A program made the translations under genes and the position numbers. Source: Entrophospora sp. SA101 (Eukaryota; Glomeromycota; Glomeromycetes; Entrophosporales; Entrophosporaceae). From it: a stretch of DNA of 26,108 bases. Below the pieces are notes generated by a model. The model was not told where the DNA came from, searched no databases, and saw only the letters and a program-made list of their open reading frames with translations. Location of the stretch: positions 1-26,108 of the forward strand of contig CAUDNR010000670.1 of the NCBI GenBank assembly GCA_958430865.1, in the 5' to 3' direction. Numbering within the stretch: the first letter of the stretch is position 1; each line of letters opens with the position of its first letter. Shown here piece after piece: positions 9,147-19,611 of the stretch.

Positions 9147-9500
9147 TTAAAAAAATGAAAATTTTTTAACTGGTAGTACAATTGTATTGGCAAGCTTTTG
9201 TTGACTTGCATTTTTTACGCCACACAGAGAAAATTACGCAATGTTCAACAACCATCATTTCCGACAAAATTTTAATAATGCGAGCTTCATTTATTTTTGA
9301 CCAAAAATAGCAAATGCAACAACATTAGGAATTGATCACACGGCGTATCTCGATTTAGCGGATATGTTTGTTCCAAAAAAATTATCCGCTAAATCGAGAT
9401 ATCCGCAAAACCAAGATATTATTACAAAGCTTTTATTTATATCATTGAATTTTTCCTTTACTTACTTTACATTATCTAGAATAAGCTCACCTGATTGTGC
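9147..9500. other. Spacer upstream of RBM48 copy 2
   Basis: Copy of 4331-4684; no gene seen. It contains the duplicated palindrome. Confidence 0.5.
9346..9401. repeat. Perfect 19-bp inverted repeat, copy 2
   Basis: Copy of the palindrome at 4530-4585 (arms 9346-9364 and 9383-9401). Confidence 0.7.
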
Positions 9501-9707
9501 TCATGTCTCAGAATTGACTTGACTGAGATTAGTAATTGATTTCTTTGGCTTGATAACCAGGTGAGCTTTGGACAAAGCTTCTTCTTGACTGCTCAATCTG
9601 GCAACACACTTGCCATTTTCTGTAACTACTCCTTGGTCATTTGCTTGGAGAGTTTTTCGAGCTTCATTATATTGTTCTATTTTAGGAGCAAATTCTTCTC
9701 TTTTCAT
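9501..9707 (-). CDS. Uncharacterised terminal exon, copy 2
   Basis: Same 68-aa frame as 4685-4891. Upstream on the minus strand, 9736-9988 has another open stretch, but I see no good splice donor to join them, and the duplication edge at 9748 lies between. Confidence 0.3.
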   Translation of the reverse strand: MKREEFAPKIEQYNEARKTLQANDQGVVTENGKCVARLSSQEEALSKAHLVIKPKKSITNLSQVNSET

Positions 9708-9735
9708 TCAGCAATGTCCACAATTTTCCTTATAT

Positions 9736-9988
9736 TTAAAGAACAACATGTAAATGAAGATGCCTTAGACTCTCATCACTGGCAATAAACACAAGATTAA
9801 AATCGTTGGGCTGGTAAACCTGGCAAATCTCACTGATAGCTTTTTTTAATGATCGGTAGAAGGCTCCTTCATTCATCCTGAGTTGTTTCATATGCGTCCT
9901 TTCAATGAGTTTAGTAGCTATCAATGAATCAGCTTTGGGATTGCGAGTACGATTTATAAGTGCAATATATTCCCGTTTCAGAGTTAAA
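9736..9988 (-). pseudogene. Unrecognised coding fragment at the duplication edge
   Basis: After a possible acceptor (…CTATAAG at 9989) the minus strand is open for about 83 codons with protein-like composition, for example LKREYIALINRTRNPKADSL, EGAFYRSLKKAISEICQVYQ and NLVFIASDESLR, and stops at TAA (9736-9738). The last few codons cross the duplication breakpoint, so the true continuation was probably removed. I cannot name the family. It is likely one exon of a truncated gene; no start is visible. Confidence 0.35.
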
Positions 9989-10275
9989 CTTATAGAGAAG
10001 TCACAAGATTTATTTCTTTATATCCATTCATGTTTTTATTTATTTGCAAGTGCAATATGTTTGTTGTATTCCATAATAAAGAGCCAGCTTGGTTATCTAT
10101 CTATATGACCAAGGTAAGTCTTTTTTATCTTTAGCACGATAATTGTTCATTCATGTTACAATTTTATATTTAAATAGATAGAGATAAGAAAGTATTAATA
10201 ACAATTTATGCAAGTTTGTTTGAAGATGGAAATTTTCCTTAAACAACATATTAATATAGGATTGACTCTATATAA

Positions 10276-10437
10276 AATATAAATTTACATCAGACATACC
10301 ATGGAACCCAAAAATTACGGCACTATCAGAAGTATTTTAAAAAAGAACAAGATGAAAAAATTCCACCTCATATTTTCAAGATAAATGATCAAGAATATTT
10401 GGAAGAAGAAAGAAAGTTTATCATGAAAAACAAGTAG
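10276..10437 (+). pseudogene. Unrecognised charged coding fragment
   Basis: A 53-codon open stretch between stops, with lysine/glutamate-rich sequence such as QKYFKKEQDEKIPPHIFK and DQEYLEEERKFIMKNK. It has no convincing start or splice site. Its composition is more protein-like than chance AT-rich frames nearby, but no family is recognised. Confidence 0.25.
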
Positions 10438-11041
10438 AAGAGAAATAATTTGCAGCCATTTGAATGTTAACATTATCTGGTTTTGACAATGATATACTTA
10501 AACTCATCTCTGACAAAAGGTCAAATGTTATTGTAATGGCATTCCTGATGCTTGAGTAGGTTTAAGTTTTTAATACCTTTTACAGCTCTAGAAACCCTTT
10601 TTAGTTTTCAAATAAATTGAATTCATGAAAGGATCATTGACAACCTCTTGAGCTTTCACTATACCAGGATTAGATGTTTCGAAAAGAAAATGTTGAAACT
10701 TCATAACTTCTTTAAAATATACATCTTCAGCATAATGCCGAGTCGAGCCGAGTTTATACTTGGCTTGAATTCGGCTTGACTCAAACATAAAAAGGCACTA
10801 CGTGGACTCGGCTCAAGCTCGAAAACTCTAGCAAACTCTCTATTTTTTTATAAAATTACCATTGAAAACAATAATGAAAATAATAAAATGGGAATCCATG
10901 TTTAACAATATTTGTGCTTCTAATAAAAACCGTTTTTAGGCCTCCTCACGTTTCCCTCCTCCTTCAACTTTTCCCTCGAATTTTTCAAATGCTCTCTAAT
11001 TCCTTCGATAGTTGACATTTTTTATGACAAAACCCATTTTT
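10438..11041. other. Intergenic stretch with CGAGCCGAG-type motifs
   Basis: No supportable gene; the 66-codon minus frame at 10588-10788 has no recognisable features. Around 10735-10825 related motifs recur in both orientations (CGAGTCGAGCCGAG, TCGGCTTGACTC, GACTCGGCTCAAGCTCG), GC-rich against the background, probably part of a dispersed repeat. Confidence 0.35.
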
Positions 11042-11066
11042 GGGCTCGTAATTGGCTGCCAGAATT
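11042..11066 (+). repeat. Left terminal inverted repeat of the DUF6729-type element
   Basis: Starts GGGCTCGTAATTGGCTGCC. A second internal GCCAGGATTTT follows at 11086-11096 and matches the right end better at its inner part, suggesting an end with repeated sub-motifs. Confidence 0.6.
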
Positions 11067-11151
11067 GACTGCGGCTCAAAACCCTGCCAGGATTTTGATG
11101 TAATATCTCGTGATTTAAATATTGTACATAATAAAATTATTTTATTTTATT

Positions 11152-13947
11152 CTAATTCCTATCATTACAATTTTGAAAACATGGTTTTTGTTCACAAACG
11201 TGAGGAAATGTAATATGTATTTTTGTACTTAACACACCATCAGGACAATACCTTTTTAATGGATGTTCTTTTTTATCTTTAGATTTACTTTTGCCACAAC
11301 GATGACAAATTGGTTCTTTATATGTTCGTTTTTGTTGCTGTTGCATAAATGGTGATGATGGCACTGGTGATATTGGTCTCTTATTATTATTTAATACTAT
11401 GTAAAAAATTATAATAATTAATGATATCTCAATGATATTTAGTGAAAACCAAAGTAAGAAGCATATTTACCATTTGTATTTAATGATGAGTTGGATGTTG
11501 TTGATGAAGACCCTTAATAATTAAATAAATAGTTAAAATCTTTCATTATTAATGTTAAATATTTAAAAACTATATTCTACCTGCTTCTACACTTTCTTCT
11601 ATTTTTTTTTGTAAATAAAAATTATTAATTACTGAAAAATGCTCTTTTAAATGTTCTTTTAATTTAGGACGGATTAATGTACAAGAATTTGAATCTGCAT
11701 TTCTATCAGCAAGATCCATCCAATATTCATATACTTTATCCCAATTAATATTTTTAGGATCATTAATTTGATTTAGATGATTTTTGTAAAGTTCTTTGAA
11801 TTTACTGTGTTCATTGGAATTAAAATTACTGGTGCAAACATAACCTCCAGTTCTTTCCTTAATAAATAATGATGATGATTGATATTTGTTACTATTATTA
11901 TTATCAATCAAAATATTATTAAAGTTATCATAATTCATTGTTGATGGATTACTAGACACAGGATCACTGCTATCATAAGATAAATCCAATAGGCTTGATA
12001 CCATGTCTTCTCCTGATTCCATAATATCCATGTCATTCAATTCTTCCTCCATAGTATCATTAATTAATAAATTATCTTTATCACTGCTCAAAAATCCAAA
12101 AGTTTCATTAGAATTTATATTATAAATCAAAAATTCATCGTAATGTTCTGTTGGAAACAAAATTTTCATCAATTCAAATGTTCTAAGTTTTGTTTTAATT
12201 AAATAACTATAATTACACTTTAGTAAGAAATTATCTTGACGATTCACTCTCCCCATATGAACATTTCTTCAATAGACAGTTATCTTCAACAATGCATTAG
12301 CCATACGAGGTCCACATGCAGTACGTCTAAAAGGAGTTGCAAAAGCTTTATTTGCTTGTTCCAATGATGAAGTTCCACGTAAATACAAAGTTTTAGATTT
12401 ATTATTAATTTTATCTAAAAATTCAAGATAATTATTAATTAATTAATTATTTATTTAATTATTTATTTATTATATTAAAAATAAATACTTACCCTTGATA
12501 ATGATTTCAGAAGGCTTGTCCTGGACATCAGAAACACATCCAAGTCTAATATGAATCAAATTATCTCTATGCTGTTTGAGAAAATTTTCATTTATAATAT
12601 TAAACTTGGGATTTTTATATTTATCTATGAAATTTTCTAATCTTTCTTCTAACAAAGTTGGTTGTGAGATTTTTTTTTGATTATCTTTGTTTATGAAAAA
12701 AATATCACGCAATTCTCTAACAAACTGTTTATAAAAAAGGTTACTTTGTGATTCTCTGCCCATACTACGTAAATAGAGATCCAAAAAATGAAATAGGTCC
12801 TTCTTTACTGGTGTATTTGGAAAAACTGAATTTATTAACTTTCAATCAGTGCAACATTGATCTGAATACCATGCCCAAGGATCATCTTTATTTAATAATT
12901 GGTAGCGTTTCTTAAGATTCTCAAGAATAGGTTTTATGCAAGCATTTGACTTATCTTTAACAAATGCCATGGTAATCACCTCATTATACTCATTCAAAAC
13001 AGCCCAAAAAGCACCAAATGGTTGGTTTTTTGCAATCCAAACCAAGGATGCTACTTTGAAAGTGTGATCAGATGATAAAACTTCTCCAGATAAATTTCTC
13101 ATGTACATATCAATAAAACTCTCCAACTTAGTTTCAAAGTAATTTAAAAAACATTCTCTTATAACAGTTGCAGAAGGACACAATCCTTGATACTCATCTG
13201 GATCATCAAATTTTGAAAAAATTTTAAAAACATAATTATTCATAGAAATATTCATTCCAAAGAAATCACTATTATTACTTGCTGATAAATAGTTTTGATA
13301 CTTAATGCAATGTTCATAATAACGATTCTCTTTTTTTAAATAGTAATCAATATGATTCTCACGTATCCTTTGAACAACCTTATCAAGACCAATATCTGGA
13401 ATTAGAGACAAAATTTCTGAAACCAATTCTAAAGTAAACCCAGATTTTGATAACATATAAAAAGGAAATGCTAATTATGAAATTGATATATAAATTAATA
13501 ATATATAAACATACCATGTTGTATATGTTCTGGTAATTTTCTCAACAGTCTATCATCATGAGAATAAAAGCTAATTTTACAAGAATCACAAGTATAACTC
13601 CAACTACGTAGTAAAACATTTCTATTAATACCATAAATTAATCGTCCACCCCCATCTGCCCACCCTTTTGATTTAACCTTCCCATTGCAACTGTCAATGA
13701 TACAAGGAATGATAGGTACATAGTGGTGATAGAATTTTTCAGGTCGCCAAAAGAAAATTGATAATAAATAGTCATCATCGGGATTTGGTGTTAAACTTCG
13801 ATAAGAGTATTTTGGGGGATGATACCATTCAGAGACATGTTTAGATGGAATTTTATCTCCTTTACAAGCATCCAATATCTTTTGTGATTCAATTTCTATG
13901 ATTCCTGCTTGTTTTTTGGAATATCTCTGTCTATTTCTTTGGGCCAT
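11152..13947 (-). pseudogene. DUF6729-like zinc domain + DDE transposase-like protein, five exons, two stops
   Basis: Exons 13515-13947, 12493-13470, 11581-12414, 11471-11512 and 11152-11396, GT-AG introns and consistent phases; 843 codons before the stop. The N-terminus matches my recollection of DUF6729: FFWRPEKFYHHYVPIIPC, then C82, C87, GWADGGGR, C120 and C123, followed by HAFPFYMLSKSGFT. Candidate catalytic motifs are SSDHTFK (D279), WYSDQCC (D348) and LRGTSSLEQ (E489). A Ser/Asn-rich acidic linker and a C-terminal CHRCGK motif (C793, C796) follow. In-frame TGA codons at 12842-12844, directly after the second Asp, and at 12269-12271 disrupt it. The DDE reading is my inference from motif spacing. 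Alternatively it is a non-transposase nuclease of the same domain family. Confidence 0.7.
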
Positions 13948-13983
13948 TACTGACGCAATTAGAATTTTTTTAATATTGTGATA

Positions 13984-14075
13984 AATTTTATGAATTAGCC
14001 AATTAAAATAAATTTATGAATTAGCCAATCGAAATAAATTTATGATTCAAATCATAAATTTATTTTGATTGGCTT
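13984..14075. repeat. Direct plus inverted repeat inside the right end of the DUF6729-type element
   Basis: ATGAATTAGCCAAT occurs twice (about 13990 and 14016), each preceded by an AAATTT(T)AT tract, and an inverted relative (ATTTATTTTGATTGGCTTA) follows at about 14056-14075. It lies between the gene's start and the terminal repeat, so could be promoter or transposase-binding sequence. Confidence 0.6.
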
Positions 14076-14078
14076 AAA

Positions 14079-14103
14079 AATCCTGGCACTCAATAATGAG
14101 CCC
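14079..14103 (-). repeat. Right terminal inverted repeat of the DUF6729-type element
   Basis: Ends …TGGCACTCAATAATGAGCCC. Its complement pairs with 11042-11066, with differences at five positions. Confidence 0.6.
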
Positions 14104-15341
14104 AATTAATTATAATTAATTAACCAATAGTAAACGAGTTACTAAACGTAAATGTGATTGACACTGTAAGATGGTCATCTATCTATCTTGGAAGAAAAAA
14201 ATTTTTTTTCAATTATATTTCGTGAATTAAACAGCGCATTTATTTTTATTATTATTTTATAAAAAATTAAGTGAACATTTAACGGGCTTCATAAAAGAAA
14301 GACAAGGGCAAACAGCTATAAAATTTGTAAAAAAAAAAGCCTGGACTTAGTAAACAGTATGTTTGTACATGTAAACATATTTGTGTATATTTATATGTTG
14401 TTTAAAATAAAAAGCTCATTGATGAAATTTATCGAATAATTAGACGAAAACAAGGTTACCGGCTGCAACTTTTGATGATGGTTGTAACCTAATTACGAAC
14501 AATTTCTTTAATTGCGACAGGTATCCTTAGACGAAAGAAGCAAAAATAAAGTCAGCTAAAAAATTATCTCTTACATAGAAAAAGGATAAAGAAAAAAATG
14601 GTAATGAACTGATGACATTGTTGTTGTTATATTGTTATTGTTATTATACGTTTAATAAAATTTTTTATTTTATTATCTATCATTTTAGATTAATTTGGGA
14701 AAATATTGGTAAATATAAACATGTTAAATAAATCAATTATTTTTGTACTTTATGATGAAATTTGCGCATTTGATACTTTGTCTGAATATGCATATAAATG
14801 TCGACAAAACCGTAAAATTTTACAGGGATTCCTCGTTTCTGATTCAATAATGTTAATGTTTCAATTATTATTATTAAAATTTTTTTTAAAATAACAATAA
14901 ATATTGATTTTCTTTATTCTCTTTTTTCATTTTCACTTGAAAACTAGGAATATCGAAGATCTAATTATCAAATTCTTTCAAACGATTAAAAAAAATATTA
15001 ATTTTTTAAATGAATCCTTTAAGCATGTCAGTGTCATCCAATTTTTCTGAAAAGTAAAAAAAAAACACTGCGTGTAAACTAAAGGTTAACTTATAAATAG
15101 ATATAAATCATTATTATATGCTTCTTAATACGTGGGACTTTAAATAACTTTAATTTAATCCACACCTGTCTAGAAGCAATTTGTTTTTTATAATTATAAT
15201 TAATTAAAAAAAAAAAGTTTATTTATATTATAAAATTCTAAATTAGAAAATGATTTTCGTGATACCCGATACAAAAATAAAAAATTATTTGATCATAAAT
15301 CTTTCATTTTTCTCCTTTCTACAAAACAGTAATATTTAATA
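14104..15341. other. Upstream region of MAEA homolog
   Basis: AT-rich, no gene I can support; the 62-codon plus frame at 14706 is low-complexity and hydrophobic. TATAAATAGATATA near 15091 is a possible TATA-like element about 250 bp before the MAEA start, but AT content makes this weak. Confidence 0.4.
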
Positions 15342-17039
15342 ATGAATAAGCTAAATCATGACGGTTTATTAACATTGGAACAACCTTTTGTTAAGGTACA
15401 CTCTCTCAAAGTACAAAGTTATTTTTTTCGAAATGTATATGTACCTTACCAATAAAATCCTTTTATATAAATTAGGTACCTTTAGAACAGCTAAAAAAAA
15501 CTTTAAGAACTTCTCAAAAAGATATTGAAAAGGAATTATCCAGAGTAACACAGACTGTTAATGACTTGGCAGTTAAATCTACTAAAGAAGGAGTTAATTT
15601 CTTTGAAACAGCGAATACCATTGAAAACATGGTTGGAAGATTGAATACTTTAAAACGTAAAGTAAGTGGTTTTTTTCTTCCTTGTTCATTATGATTGATA
15701 TTTAAAATGGTTGTTTTTCAAATAGCTTAATGACTCAAAAGCTGAAGGAGCAATATATCTATCTAGAAGTAAACAAAGACTTGCTCATTTGAACGAATTG
15801 ACAAGAATTACAAATCCTGGCTCAGAAGATTACACCAGATGGAGCAGAGTAAGGTTGGATAGAATACTTGTGGACTATATGTTGAGAGAGGGTTTTAGTA
15901 AAACTGCGGGTCAATTAGCTAAAGATGAATCAATAGAGGTTTGTATTTGAAAAGTTTTATTTTGTAACAGACATTCATAATCGATGTACTAATGCCATAC
16001 ATATCAATCAATTATTATGTTTAGCCTTTTGTTGATATTGAATTATTCACCCAGACACGTCGTGTTGAACAAGCATTACAACAATATAGTTGTACCGAAG
16101 CACTTGATTGGTGTAATTTAAACAAAACGAACTTGCGTAAAATGCAGGTATTTTGAAACTAATTTTTAAATAATAAAAATAAGATTGATTTTAACTACAG
16201 TCTTCGTAGTAAACCTAACAAATCAATAAAAATAATGATTTGTTTGTTTTAAGAGCACTCTTGAATTTAATCTTCGATTACAAGAGTTTATAGAATTAGT
16301 CCGAGCAAATAAAAAATCTGATGCTATTGCATATTCACGCAAGTATCTCACTGCATGGTCAGATATGCATATAAAAGAAATTCAGCAAGCAATGTGTTTA
16401 CTCGCATTTCCCTCATCCACTTTTTGTCCACCTTATAAGGTCTGTTTAAATATATTCCAAAATTTTTTTTTAATTAATTAATCATTCCTAAATTTTTTAA
16501 TAACAATATATATATATAGAAATTGTATGATGAATCGCGTTGGGACGCGCTCATAACTCAATTTCGTGCTGATAATTTTGCTTTGAATTCTCTTACATCA
16601 CAACCTCTTTTGAATGTAACCCTTCAAGCAGGATTATCAGCACTTAAAACGCCCATGTGTTATCAAACAGAAAACAGAAACATAAATTGTCCTGTGTGCA
16701 CACCGGAAACATTAGGTCCTTTAGCACAAAGTCTTCCATTAAGTCATCATGTGAATTCTACAATTGTTTGTCGATTAAGTGGTGAAATAATGGATGAAAA
16801 TAATCCTCCGATGACTCTTCCAAATGGATACGTTTATTCACTAAAGGTATGGATAATCACCGTTTATCAATTTAACAGTTTATATTAGAAATGTCTATTT
16901 TTTTCCTGAATATTCTAACATTATCATACCAAAAAAGGCATTAACGGAGATGGCTTCTAAAAACAATGGCAAAATTACATGTCCTCGTACGGGAGTTGTT
17001 TTCAATCTAAGTGAAATAAAGAAAGTTTTTATCTCATAA
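15342..17039 (+). CDS. MAEA: MAEA/Fyv10 (Gid9) RING-type subunit of the CTLH/GID ubiquitin ligase, seven exons
   Basis: One of the two RING-like subunits (partner RMND5/Gid2) of the CTLH/GID E3 complex, which in yeast marks gluconeogenic enzymes for degradation. Exons: 15342-15395, 15476-15661, 15726-15938, 16025-16147, 16254-16439, 16520-16846 and 16938-17039. All introns are phase 0, GT-AG, 64-106 nt. The product is 396 aa, the length of human MAEA. An N-terminal helical region is followed by LisH (about 122-154, LDRILVDYMLREGFSKTAGQ), CTLH (about 160-215), CRA (about 215-310), then a degenerate RING with CPVC at 311-314, H330/H331, C338, LPNGYVYS and ITCPRTG (C378). No lesion is seen. The start is the first ATG giving the family N-terminus. 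Confidence 0.95.
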
Positions 17040-17216
17040 TTACGCAAATCATTATTATTATATTAAAATCAAGACATTTATCTATTGAAGAAATTTATTA
17101 TTATTATTTTCATCAAAATTGAATAAGATTATGAAAATCAACTATTATCATGTAACCTTTTATATTTCAAATAACTATATATAAATCTATATATTATTAT
17201 GTTATTGTTCTTTTTT

Positions 17217-17399
17217 AGTGAAGATGATGATTGAGATATTTATGAATACGATAATCATGGGATTGATCAGCTCTAGATGAAATGCAATGACTATTGTATG
17301 ACTTTGTTTCACTGCTATAAAAAGTGCTGGGAATGGATGAGAGATGGATTTGAAATTTATATCCACAAATTAATGAATTTTTTAAAAAAAAGCAATTAG
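17217..17399 (+). pseudogene. Unrecognised decayed frame with Cys/Trp-rich part
   Basis: One reading frame with two internal stops gives protein-like text (SEDDD, DIYEYDNHGIDQL, then MTLFHCYKKCWEWMRDGFEI). An acceptor-like TTTTTTAG lies at its start. It may be an old exon; no family is recognised. Confidence 0.3.
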
Positions 17400-17450
17400 A
17401 TTAGGTTATATGAAGATTATTAATAGTAATAATAATAATAAAATAACTTA

Positions 17451-17770
17451 TCTGACTCCCAAAATAATTTCTATCAACTGTAATATCTAAACCACAATGT
17501 AAATTTTGACCACCAGCTTTAGTTCTAAAGCTTCATTAATCAATAAGATCATCCTGCACAAGTCCACAAGTTCCTTTAACGATTTCCATATACCTGCTCT
17601 CTCGGCTATAAGAGCCATAGTTGTAGACTCACCATCAGATCAAGTTGTTCGAAATTACAAATGGCAATAACTCGGGATACTTCTGGTAAGCATTTAAGAA
17701 TATTAATGTGTTCAAGAAAGATCCTTTACGGTACTGTTATCGAATCAATTCGTATGATATGAAAAAAAAA
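17451..17770 (-). pseudogene. Multiply frameshifted, unidentified conserved-looking gene fragment
   Basis: On the minus strand the three frames in turn give convincing peptides: FLEHINILKCLPEVSRVIAI, then MALIAERAGIWKSLKELVDL, then TKAGGQNLHCGLDITVDRNY. Such hand-over between frames, with stops elsewhere, is the sign of a gene broken by several small indels. It is flanked by a donor-like end at 17451 (…GTCAGATAAG). I cannot name the family with confidence. Confidence 0.45.
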
Positions 17771-18046
17771 TTAAGTAAATTTATCTGCATCTACCTAAAA
17801 CTCCAACTTTTTCTTCTTAGCATTAATGAAAAACTATATATATAATAACAGTATCATCTTGATAAATACGAGTTCATTACACATTATCTTTTGAAGTTTT
17901 CTTTATTTTAATTAAATCTATTGATTTTTTATCATTCATTGTTTAATTTCTTTTTCAAAGTGTCAGCTCATCTTAGGCAACGTTCACAATACTCAACACA
18001 TACAGATTTTCATTCTTGTAAACAATTAGCATATCAAATTCTTTAG

Positions 18047-18194
18047 TTAGAGATATGTGAAGGTTTTTCAATTAACACACCAAAATTTATAATGAGCTAA
18101 CTAGCTTATAAACGTATGGATGGATGCTGATCCGGATAAAAGACCGGCCACTGAAGATGTTCAAAAAAATTATTATTGTTGGATAAAGTATTAA
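18047..18194 (+). pseudogene. Protein-kinase C-lobe fragment
   Basis: Decoded in two frames: LEICEGF… INTPKFIM and, after a stop and shift, MDADPDKRPATEDVQKNYYC. This matches the C-terminal end of the kinase fold (…CWDADPxKRPTAxEL), in the form seen in the greatly expanded tyrosine-kinase-like family of Rhizophagus-type fungi. A GATG doubling (ATGGATGGATGCTGAT, around 18115-18130) accounts for one frame change. No ATP-binding or catalytic loop is present nearby, so it is a relic. Confidence 0.6.
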
Positions 18195-18358
18195 TGATGA
18201 TGATACAATTAAGAACAGTTTTTATTTTATTTAACGTAAGAAATCAACGAAACCAATCCAGTGCAACGTTCAACCTCTATTTCAGGGTTATCGTTGATTT
18301 TTTTTAAAATGATTTAATGTCTTTTTGGTAATTTTTATCTATAAAAAGGAATTTGCAG

Positions 18359-18517
18359 TTTCGCGAAGTTTGTTGCGTTGTGATTAATACTCTCTATGAT
18401 CATGACGAGAAGGGAGGAAAGAAGTCAACATGGCATGTTGATGTTGATATTGAGGAGATGTTGAAAATCAAACTTTTGTTAAACTTGATTTTTGGGGAAG
18501 GAATTTTCTATTTTTGA
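18359..18517 (+). pseudogene. Unrecognised exon-like frame
   Basis: After an acceptor-like TTTGCAG the frame is open for 52 codons (FREVCCVVINTLYDHDEKGG, then STWHVDVDIEEMLKIK) and stops at TGA 18515-18517. No family is recognised; it may belong to the same relic locus as the kinase fragment. Confidence 0.25.
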
Positions 18518-19611
18518 GAAATGTTAAATTGCAAATGTTCATTTTTTTTTGTGTGACTTGCAGATCAATTTATTTTCTTTCCAAACCTTTCTGCTTTCAA
18601 TGACACCTAATAATCTTCCATTTTTTTCTCCTGTTAGTCTTTTAGCTTGTGCTTGATTTTCTCTGCTATCTTCTTCTGTTTTGAGACCAACATGAATTTA
18701 ATAATAAATATTATTATTTACAAGAATAAGAAGGATCAATTTTTTTTTTGTCATGAAGACAAAAAATGCATTATTGTCTTTATTGTCTATTATACTGAGG
18801 TAAAATCGTTATATTTTAAAGAACTATTACCTTTTTGACCAATCAATTGTTTTTTTGATCAATTATCTTAGCAAACAATAAACCATTAATTTCTTTGATA
18901 AATGAAGAACCATTACTTTTCCGATTAATTAATTGTTGCTTTTTCGATCAATTAACAAAATAAAATATTATTATTATGTTGATGTTTAAAAAACTCATGT
19001 TATTGTGGCTTTAAAAGATGATCCTCTAATGCTAAATTGGGAAGGCGCAATGTTTAAATATATTAAAGGGAAAATCTTGTCATCTCAACTGACCTTTTTA
19101 ACTTTAACTCTAATTATTACCTTTACTGTTATCTTTACTATTATTTGTTTCAAAACACATATATTGATTGCTATCTTTATTATTTTTTTTTTTGTGCTAA
19201 AGTGAGGCCTTGAAACCACACGTTTATTTATATAAAATTTAATGCATCATTAAATATTTACACATAATCCTACCCCAATTAACCTATTGTTAATTTAAAG
19301 CTAGCCTGCCACCTTTACTTAAAATAATTAAAAAGACATTTAAATAAATCTATCTAAATAATTAAAAAAAAGATAACATGCTAAAGGCAAAAATTTTCTC
19401 ACTTAGCACCAAAAAGTATAAAATTCTGACACCACTCTTCCCATTTATCAGAATGTATGGCATTCTGAGAATTGGATGAAGTAGCTTGAGAATGTTTTGT
19501 TTTGTAATAATTCTTTTTTTTATTTTTATCTGATATCCCAATCGAGTGTTCCCATTCAATGAACCCCTCACACCTAGGCTTCTAAATGTTTTCAAAGAAA
19601 AGTTCCTGGAT
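18518..19611. other. Intergenic stretch with no supported gene
   Basis: AT-rich. The hydrophobic frame at 19005-19205 and the minus-strand frame at 19362-19595 lack family features. A short minus-strand peptide HSDKWEEWCQNFILFG around 19405-19465 is protein-like but unplaceable. Confidence 0.4.

Larger units (their letters stand above)
5563..9748. repeat. Segmental duplication, unit 2
   Basis: Second copy of 747-4932 at offset 4816. At 9748/9749 it passes into sequence unrelated to what follows unit 1, sharing only AAGAACAACA at the join. Confidence 0.9.
11042..14103 (-). mobile_element. Candidate TIR element carrying a DUF6729-like DDE transposase
   Basis: A 3062-bp unit bounded by imperfect 25-bp inverted repeats (11042-11066 and 14079-14103; 20 of 25 positions match by eye). 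Read inward both start GGGCTC and contain TGCCAG. The single gene inside fills almost everything: 85 bp from the left repeat to its stop and 131 bp from its start to the right repeat. This compactness is what an autonomous DNA transposon would show. A target-site duplication could not be recognised: the flanks are …CCATTTTT on the left and AATTAATTAT on the right. If the outer TT/AA belongs to the element the boundary moves by two bases. Mobility is inference; no second copy is in the window. Confidence 0.6.

Noticed and set aside
16523..16888. Single-exon 121-aa gene
   Set aside because: It is exon 6 of the MAEA homolog read on into the following intron.
19005..19205. Small membrane protein
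   Set aside because: Low-complexity Ile/Phe/Leu frame in AT-rich DNA; no start context, homolog or neighbour supports it.
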